A program made the translations under genes and the position numbers. From an uncultured Porphyromonadaceae bacterium (GTDB lineage Bacteria; Bacteroidota; Bacteroidia; Bacteroidales; Muribaculaceae), in the NCBI GenBank assembly GCA_900555715.1, contig USMC01000066.1, forward strand, positions 1 to 9,019: a stretch of 9,019 nucleotides of DNA. The letters run 5' to 3'. Shown piece by piece: positions 4,490 to 9,019 of the stretch (positions within the stretch are counted from its first letter, which is position 1; each line of letters starts with the position of its first letter). The notes under the pieces are model-generated. The model made no database searches, had not been told where the DNA came from, and saw only the letters and a program-made list of their open reading frames with translations.

Positions 4490-5812
4490 TTAAGTGTTAT
4501 GTAACTGAATTGTCTGAAGTAGCTTTTTAAGTGCCGGCAGAGTCGGCGGCAGAATCGTCGCATGACGCCGCTGCGTCATAAAATTCGTCAGCTGCAGAGG
4601 CATAGGTATGGAACGACCCGTTATTTTTGTCATTGTATCGAGCTGTTTCGCCGGATGACCTGTCGCGAACACTACCTTCGGTACTCCGGGGCAGCTGTTT
4701 GCCATAGCCGACGCATACGCCACAGCGCAATGCGTGTCCATTATATATCCTGAAAGCGACAACACCTCGCGTACCGTCCGCCGTATCTGCTCATCTCCGA
4801 CAGGTTCCGCTATGACGATATCGCGTCTGAGAGCCTCCATATCGTTGCCGTAGAGATGGCGCAGACGCGGGAATCCTGACGGCACACTCATATCCATTGC
4901 CGGAGCAAGCGTATGAACGGGATCTGTACGCACTGGAGAATGCCCGCATGTGCATACGGAGGCAAGCTGGTTGTTGACATTCGTCGCCGCCACGATACGT
5001 CCCATCGGGAGTCCGAGCCGGCGCGCCATTGTTGCAGCAACAACGTTACTGAGGTTTCCCGACGGAATCGAGTACATCGCTTCGCCGGCATTTCTGACAC
5101 CTGCATCACAAAGCCGCGCATAGGCATGGAGCGCGAACGTCACCTGAGGGATAAGACGAGCTATATTTATGGAATTGGCGCCTGTGAGATTGAACTGCGC
5201 TAACGACGGGTCGGCGATGGCTTTCTGGACGAGCCGCTTGCAGTCTTCGACCGTCCCCGCCACCTCTACAGGATGTATGTTTTCTCCGAGTGCTGTCAGC
5301 TGCGTGGTCTGCAGACGTGTGAGCTGCCCTTTGGGATAGAGGACGCTGACACTGATTCCGTCAAGCCTGAAAAGTCCGTTTGCCGCCGCTGCACCGGTAT
5401 TTCCGGTAGTCGCCACAAGGACATTGCGCCGCCGGCTGGCTCGCCCGTCGAGATGATGCATGAGACGCGCCATAAAACGTGCTCCGAAATCTTTGAAAGT
5501 CAACGTCGGACCATTGAAAAGCTCAAGCACATAGATGTCGTCGGCGAGTCTGACAAGCGGCACCTCGCACGAAAACGATTCGTCGACGATAGATTTCAGA
5601 GCCGATGCCTCAACATCGTCGCAGAAAAAAGACGACGCCACGACAAATGCTATCTCACGGAGATTCATCCGCGCTATATTCTGAAAGAATGCCTTCGGTA
5701 TAACAGGTATCCGTTCGGGCATGAACATGCCGCCGTCGGATGCAACGCAACGGTTGACAGCTTCATCAAGCCCGACGGGCGCTGAACTTGAATTTGTGCT
5801 TATGAATTTCAT
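4490..5812 (-). CDS. thrC: Threonine synthase
   Basis: ThrC converts O-phospho-L-homoserine to L-threonine and phosphate with pyridoxal phosphate, the last step of threonine synthesis. The 440-aa product is close to the 428 aa of E. coli ThrC. Visible marks are the PLP lysine Lys107 in GPTLTFKDFGARF, the TTGNTGAAA loop (135-143), SIPSGNLSN (248-256) for cofactor phosphate binding, DTHCAVAY (359-366) and FATGHPAKQ (382-390), comparable to the AHPAKF motif of relatives. The N-terminal SDGGMFMPERIP is the usual entry motif. It is not beside aspartokinase/homoserine dehydrogenase or homoserine kinase genes, unlike the thrABC arrangement of many Bacteroides. The stop is followed by two further TAA codons. 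A 56-nt gap separates it from the coiled-coil gene upstream; I see no strong promoter there, so it may be co-transcribed. Confidence 0.97.
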   Translation of the reverse strand: MKFISTNSSSAPVGLDEAVNRCVASDGGMFMPERIPVIPKAFFQNIARMNLREIAFVVASSFFCDDVEASALKSIVDESFSCEVPLVRLADDIYVLELFNGPTLTFKDFGARFMARLMHHLDGRASRRRNVLVATTGNTGAAAANGLFRLDGISVSVLYPKGQLTRLQTTQLTALGENIHPVEVAGTVEDCKRLVQKAIADPSLAQFNLTGANSINIARLIPQVTFALHAYARLCDAGVRNAGEAMYSIPSGNLSNVVAATMARRLGLPMGRIVAATNVNNQLASVCTCGHSPVRTDPVHTLAPAMDMSVPSGFPRLRHLYGNDMEALRRDIVIAEPVGDEQIRRTVREVLSLSGYIMDTHCAVAYASAMANSCPGVPKVVFATGHPAKQLDTMTKITGRSIPMPLQLTNFMTQRRHATILPPTLPALKKLLQTIQLHNT

Positions 5813-5834
5813 CTATCTTATGAACGTAACTTCT

Positions 5835-5847
5835 GCAACTGTGTTGC
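5835..5847. other. Small hairpin in the gap before thrC
   Basis: GCAAC (5835-5839) and GTTGC (5843-5847) form a 5-bp stem with a 3-nt loop in the 56-nt spacer between the coiled-coil gene and thrC. No T-tract follows on the minus strand, so it is not a good terminator. It may be a processing or attenuation element, or chance. Confidence 0.2.
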
Positions 5848-5868
5848 GGGTACATTACCTAAAATAGC

Positions 5869-7185
5869 TTAAAACAGCGAAAGCTGGGCATCGCTTTCGG
5901 GTCGGCGCGGCTTGCGGACAGGTTCCTGATATCCGAAAGAGGAATCTTCGGGGTGAAGCGGGACAGGACCGGGACCGGCGTCGGCGACGAACCAGTCTGG
6001 ACACTCGAAATCATTCTCCAGGTCGGAAAGCTCGCTGAACAGCTGTTTATCGGCTTCGGAAGCGGGAGATGGCTCTGACAGCTCCTGATCAGCCGACGAA
6101 AAAAGGGTATTGTCCCTTTCTTCGAGCCGACGGCGGAGGCTTTCGTTGTCCTCGCGCAGGCGGCGGTTGGTGGTCTTCAGTTTTTCGATGCGTTCGTCGC
6201 GCTTGCGGATAACTGTATCTATGTCGCCGAGCTGTGCCTGAAGCTTGTCGAACTCGTCGATAAGCTTTTTTGCCTCGTCGAGTTTTGCGCGAAGTTCCTC
6301 GGTCGTGTTTTTTTCAGCTGCGAGTTTGTTCTGCAGATCATTGTACATACCTTGCGAGAGTTCCTGCTGCTGCCTGAGACCGGCTATATCCTGCTCCATA
6401 GCAGAAGCTTTCTTTTCAAGCTCCGCCTTGGCTTCGGTAAGTGCGGCATTGGCGGCTTCAAGCTCCGCGATATGTCTTTCAGTTTCGGGATCGGGCTGCA
6501 GCGTCTGCTCTACCTGCTTTCCGCTACGCCCGGCGTCGAGCTGTCCCTTGAGTTCTTCGATACGATGCTTCAGTTCATCGACAATCTCCGGCTGCACGTC
6601 CGACACTTTGAGTTTGTTGAGAAGACTCTTGTTTTCAAGCTCATACTGTTCCCGCTCTGCCTCTGCTGTCGCAAGTTTGTCTTCGAGATCGTTGACGCGG
6701 TCGGACAAAGCCCGGCGGCGTCGGTCGGCGCTGAGCTGCGACTCGCGCAAGGCAGCGCGCTGCTGCTCCAGCTGCGCCATATCGGAACGAAGCTTCTCGG
6801 CCTCACGGCATGAATTGTCGACAGCCGATTTGAGCTTTGCCTCGGCATATTGCTCGGCTGTCGCCATAAGACTGTTAAGATAATCGTCGACCGACTTGTC
6901 GAGCGCCTCGCAGAGCTGGCGGCGCTGAGCGGCAGGGTCGACACTGCGGGCAAGAAAATCGGGCAAAGACTTATTGAAAATCTCAACGACACCTTCGAAA
7001 ATGCGCGATTTCATTTCCGCATCCACAACAGGCATCGTCGGCACTTCGAACAGTCCTTCTGCCGTCGCTTTATTATCTTCGGTCTGTCCGATCTCAGTCA
7101 TATCCTGACCGTCGGACTCATCGCGGAAATCCTCGACATCCTCGCCATAACCGAACAGCCGACCTATTTTATTGATGAAACTCAT
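5869..7185 (-). CDS. Long coiled-coil protein with C-terminal QLSLF motif, function unknown
   Basis: 438 aa. It begins MSFINKIGRLFGYG, a possible amphipathic helix, followed by an acidic linker. A helical module at about 55-110 (MKSRIFEGVVEIFNKSLPDFLARS...LCEALDKSVDDYLNSLM) leads into heptad-rich coiled coil at about 110-220 and 235-360, broken near 195-200 and 220-234 (Pro/Gly). A low-complexity acidic tail (365-430) contains DFECPDWFVAD, and the protein ends SDAQLSLF. The last five residues equal the bacterial sliding-clamp-binding consensus QL(S/D)LF, found in DnaN partners, often at a terminus. No signal peptide or true membrane helix is seen, so it is probably cytoplasmic. The start overlaps the PEP-domain gene by 17 nt, implying coupled translation and perhaps a shared role. 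I do not recognise a named family. SMC-like ATPase motifs are absent. Confidence 0.85.
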   Translation of the reverse strand: MSFINKIGRLFGYGEDVEDFRDESDGQDMTEIGQTEDNKATAEGLFEVPTMPVVDAEMKSRIFEGVVEIFNKSLPDFLARSVDPAAQRRQLCEALDKSVDDYLNSLMATAEQYAEAKLKSAVDNSCREAEKLRSDMAQLEQQRAALRESQLSADRRRRALSDRVNDLEDKLATAEAEREQYELENKSLLNKLKVSDVQPEIVDELKHRIEELKGQLDAGRSGKQVEQTLQPDPETERHIAELEAANAALTEAKAELEKKASAMEQDIAGLRQQQELSQGMYNDLQNKLAAEKNTTEELRAKLDEAKKLIDEFDKLQAQLGDIDTVIRKRDERIEKLKTTNRRLREDNESLRRRLEERDNTLFSSADQELSEPSPASEADKQLFSELSDLENDFECPDWFVADAGPGPVPLHPEDSSFGYQEPVRKPRRPESDAQLSLF

Positions 7186-9019
7186 TTATTTCTTCGTTAT
7201 TTGTGTTTTCAATAATATCAAACTCAGGTTTTACCACAATTCCGAGTCCGGAGCGCCCGTTGACAGCTATTGACAGCGGACGGTCGAACCTTACAATGCG
7301 TATAGTATCATCCTCGTAAACAGCCGGTTTCGAGTCGAGGTATGAGAAATCGTAATAGCCGTTGCCGCCGGCTTCGTCGACAGTGAAGTATGCCACGCCG
7401 AAACTTGTAAGGTTCTGGAAGAAATGCGTGCCCTGGCTGGGCTCCACACGATAAGTACCTACGGCAGCTTCCACGATAAGGCGAGCCTGGGCGATGTCGG
7501 TCCAGCGCACAGGAATGCCGAGCGACGGGTCGGAAGAGCCCCATCGACCCGGTCCGACAAGCACATAGCCGCGTCCTTCGGAAGCAAACTGAGCGTTTAT
7601 CTTCGCTATCTGCATGGCAGTGGCGGGGTTGCGGAGCGAATCGAACTTCGACGGACGTACATACACCACCGTATCGACCCCCTCGATCATGCCGTTGCCC
7701 ATTGCGGTGTTGCTTCTGAGGATAAGCTCGCCGTCGGGTCGTTCAAGCACATTGTCGGCGATAAGATTCTTTTTGTCGATGATAGGACGTATCTGGAGCC
7801 AGTAGAGATGTGCGCGCGTTCCGTTTTCGTTCTGCCTGTCGGAAATAACACCGGCAAATTCTATTTCGACGGGACGCTGCATGGCTGTCTGCCCCTCCAC
7901 AAGCATGAAATCGAGCGAATCGGCAAGAGGCAGAACTCGGTCGCGCAAGAGATTGGCAAATGTCACGACACGGCGTCCGCGTCCGTCCTCATAGTCTTTC
8001 AGGCATTCATTCTGATAATCGAATGTCGAAACCATATACCGCAGTGCGCCGGTATCGGCAAATTCCTGAACCGTCTTCCGCACAAGGCTCTGTCCCTCAT
8101 CGAGAGTGACGCTGAAAGCCGTCTCATCGTCCGGGCTGACATTACGGAGGGCGAAAAGCTTTGTCTGCGTGTCGCGCAAGGCAAGATCTATTGTCGATGT
8201 CTGGAGAGCCTTGTCGGCGTGCCGCGGCGAAAAACGGAGCCCGCGCCCGCCGTCGACAATATATTTTCCGAGACCTATGGCAATTTCCACGACACCGTCC
8301 TCAGCTTTCTCGTCGCCGAGTGGATAGTAGTTCAGCGAGCGTCCGACACCGGAGAAGGAAGGGAAATAGAAATTGCCGTGTTTATCTCCGACAACTTCCT
8401 GTATGATGACAGCCATTTTTTCCTGGTCGATGACGTTGCTGGTGGCAGTCATGTAAGTTTTGCTTGCAGAGTAGAACACAGAGGCATATACGCCTTTTAT
8501 GGCATCTTCGAGCCAGCGCAGCCTGACGGCGGCATTTTCGCTGAACGGAACCATATATGTGGAGTATATGCCGGCAAACGGCTGGTAGTGCGAATCTTCA
8601 AGCAAACTGGAGCTGCGGACGGCGAAAGGACGGTCAACAACTTCGAAAAGCGCGAGAAAATCGTCGCGCAGGCGTGCCGGCAGATCAGCCGCAAGGAAAG
8701 CGTCGAGAATCTTCTGATCGGAAGCATCGCTCAGGGCGAGCGGATAGAGCTTGTTGGAGCTCATGAACTCGTCGAAAATATCGGTGCACAATACGACAGT
8801 CCTCGGTATGGAGATGGCAATTCCGCCGAAATTGTCGCATATCGGATTTTTCTTTATTATCGAGTCGATGAAAGCAAGACCACGCCCCTTGCCTCCAAGG
8901 CTGCCCTGCCCTATGCGCGCGAAGTTGGAATAGTAGTCGAACCTGTCCTTCTCGAAAACAGCGACGACGCCGCGGTTTTTCATCTTTCTGTATTTCACGA
9001 TGAGATCGAAGAAGAGCTG
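7169..9019 (-). CDS. PEP/pyruvate-binding (PPDK_N-type) domain protein, N-terminus outside window
   Basis: The frame is open to the right edge, with QLFFDLI preceding the GTG at 8998, so the true start lies outside; 616 residues are visible. Counting from the edge, residues about 30-412 match the nucleotide-binding domain of pyruvate phosphate dikinase and PEP synthase: SLGGKGRGLAFI (40-51), AVRSSSLLED (133-142) with FAGIYSTYM, MAVIIQEVVG (202-211), VEIEFAG (384-390) and the closing LQIRPII (408-414). In true PEP synthase a swivelling phosphohistidine domain with a GGxT(S/C)H motif and a PEP-binding barrel follow. Here only about 200 residues follow, carrying GPGRWGSSDPSLG (489-501) and SQGTHFFQNL (528-537), and the protein ends. 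It therefore cannot be a standard PEP synthase. I recall similarly ending proteins in Bacteroides, with unknown role and extra N-terminal sequence. It overlaps the coiled-coil gene by 17 nt. Confidence 0.88.
   Translation of the reverse strand, partial: QLFFDLIVKYRKMKNRGVVAVFEKDRFDYYSNFARIGQGSLGGKGRGLAFIDSIIKKNPICDNFGGIAISIPRTVVLCTDIFDEFMSSNKLYPLALSDASDQKILDAFLAADLPARLRDDFLALFEVVDRPFAVRSSSLLEDSHYQPFAGIYSTYMVPFSENAAVRLRWLEDAIKGVYASVFYSASKTYMTATSNVIDQEKMAVIIQEVVGDKHGNFYFPSFSGVGRSLNYYPLGDEKAEDGVVEIAIGLGKYIVDGGRGLRFSPRHADKALQTSTIDLALRDTQTKLFALRNVSPDDETAFSVTLDEGQSLVRKTVQEFADTGALRYMVSTFDYQNECLKDYEDGRGRRVVTFANLLRDRVLPLADSLDFMLVEGQTAMQRPVEIEFAGVISDRQNENGTRAHLYWLQIRPIIDKKNLIADNVLERPDGELILRSNTAMGNGMIEGVDTVVYVRPSKFDSLRNPATAMQIAKINAQFASEGRGYVLVGPGRWGSSDPSLGIPVRWTDIAQARLIVEAAVGTYRVEPSQGTHFFQNLTSFGVAYFTVDEAGGNGYYDFSYLDSKPAVYEDDTIRIVRFDRPLSIAVNGRSGLGIVVKPEFDIIENTNNEEINEFHQ

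Noticed and set aside
4117..4563. Longer 148-aa version of the unknown small protein
   Set aside because: The extra 29 residues overlap thrC by 74 nt and are Arg-rich. The internal ATG at 4476, directly after thrC, gives the better start.
5813..5868. Minus-strand promoter for thrC
   Set aside because: Only partial TAnnTTTG-like strings are present, with no TTTG at the right spacing, so I do not call one.
6245..6883. Plus-strand Ser-rich 212-codon frame opposite the coiled-coil gene
   Set aside because: Its runs of Ser/Ala arise from antisense reading of Glu/Ala/Lys/Leu coiled-coil codons. There is no independent start or family.
7169..8998. Complete gene starting at the GTG at 8998
   Set aside because: The frame stays open to the window edge with plausible protein sequence before the GTG, so the gene is cut by the edge rather than starting there.

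Overview
The window looks like chromosome from a Bacteroidota member, probably order Bacteroidales. A Muribaculaceae-like gut lineage would fit, but that is inference. The grounds are: promoter elements of the Bacteroidetes type (TTTG, about 20 nt, then TAnnTTTG); short upstream regions without clear Shine-Dalgarno sequences; an outer-membrane beta-barrel C-terminus ending in alternating aromatics; and a set of proteins I associate with Bacteroidales, namely a PEP/pyruvate-binding-domain protein lacking the usual PPDK/PEP-synthase C-terminus, an HU-like protein with a LysM end, and a small protein starting MANKRELKK. I see no tRNA, rRNA, insertion sequence, CRISPR array or phage gene. It reads as a core-genome region with one decayed gene and one structured non-coding stretch.

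Layout. Positions 1-454 hold no convincing gene. They contain a strongly self-complementary segment (about 15-142), a near-consensus promoter (146-177), two small hairpins in what would be its transcript (225-272), a 15-bp direct repeat (283-317), and a second -7-like element just before the only plus-strand gene. That gene (455-982) is a left-handed beta-helix O-acetyltransferase. It converges on a minus-strand block that fills the rest of the window. Between them (1013-1165) is a decayed C-terminus of an outer-membrane beta-barrel protein.

The minus-strand block, read from high to low coordinates, is: a PEP/pyruvate-binding (PPDK_N-type) protein cut by the right edge; a 438-aa coiled-coil protein overlapping it by 17 nt and ending in QLSLF; a 56-nt gap; threonine synthase (thrC); a 119-aa protein of unknown function; a small PlsC-type acyltransferase; a nitrilase-superfamily amidase; a membrane-spanning HU/LysM protein; and D-aminoacyl-tRNA deacylase (dtd). 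From the 119-aa gene onward every junction is an overlap (TGATG or ATGA), so those five genes are very likely one translationally coupled operon, with thrC 13 nt ahead. I found no convincing internal minus-strand promoter.

How they may work together. ThrC finishes threonine synthesis. The amidase and Dtd both belong to families known for removing faulty or dead-end metabolites and mischarged tRNAs. The PlsC-like enzyme and the HU/LysM protein point to the envelope. Two architectures deserve attention: the HU-TM-LysM protein, which could tie nucleoid to peptidoglycan, and the coiled-coil protein whose last five residues match the sliding-clamp-binding consensus.
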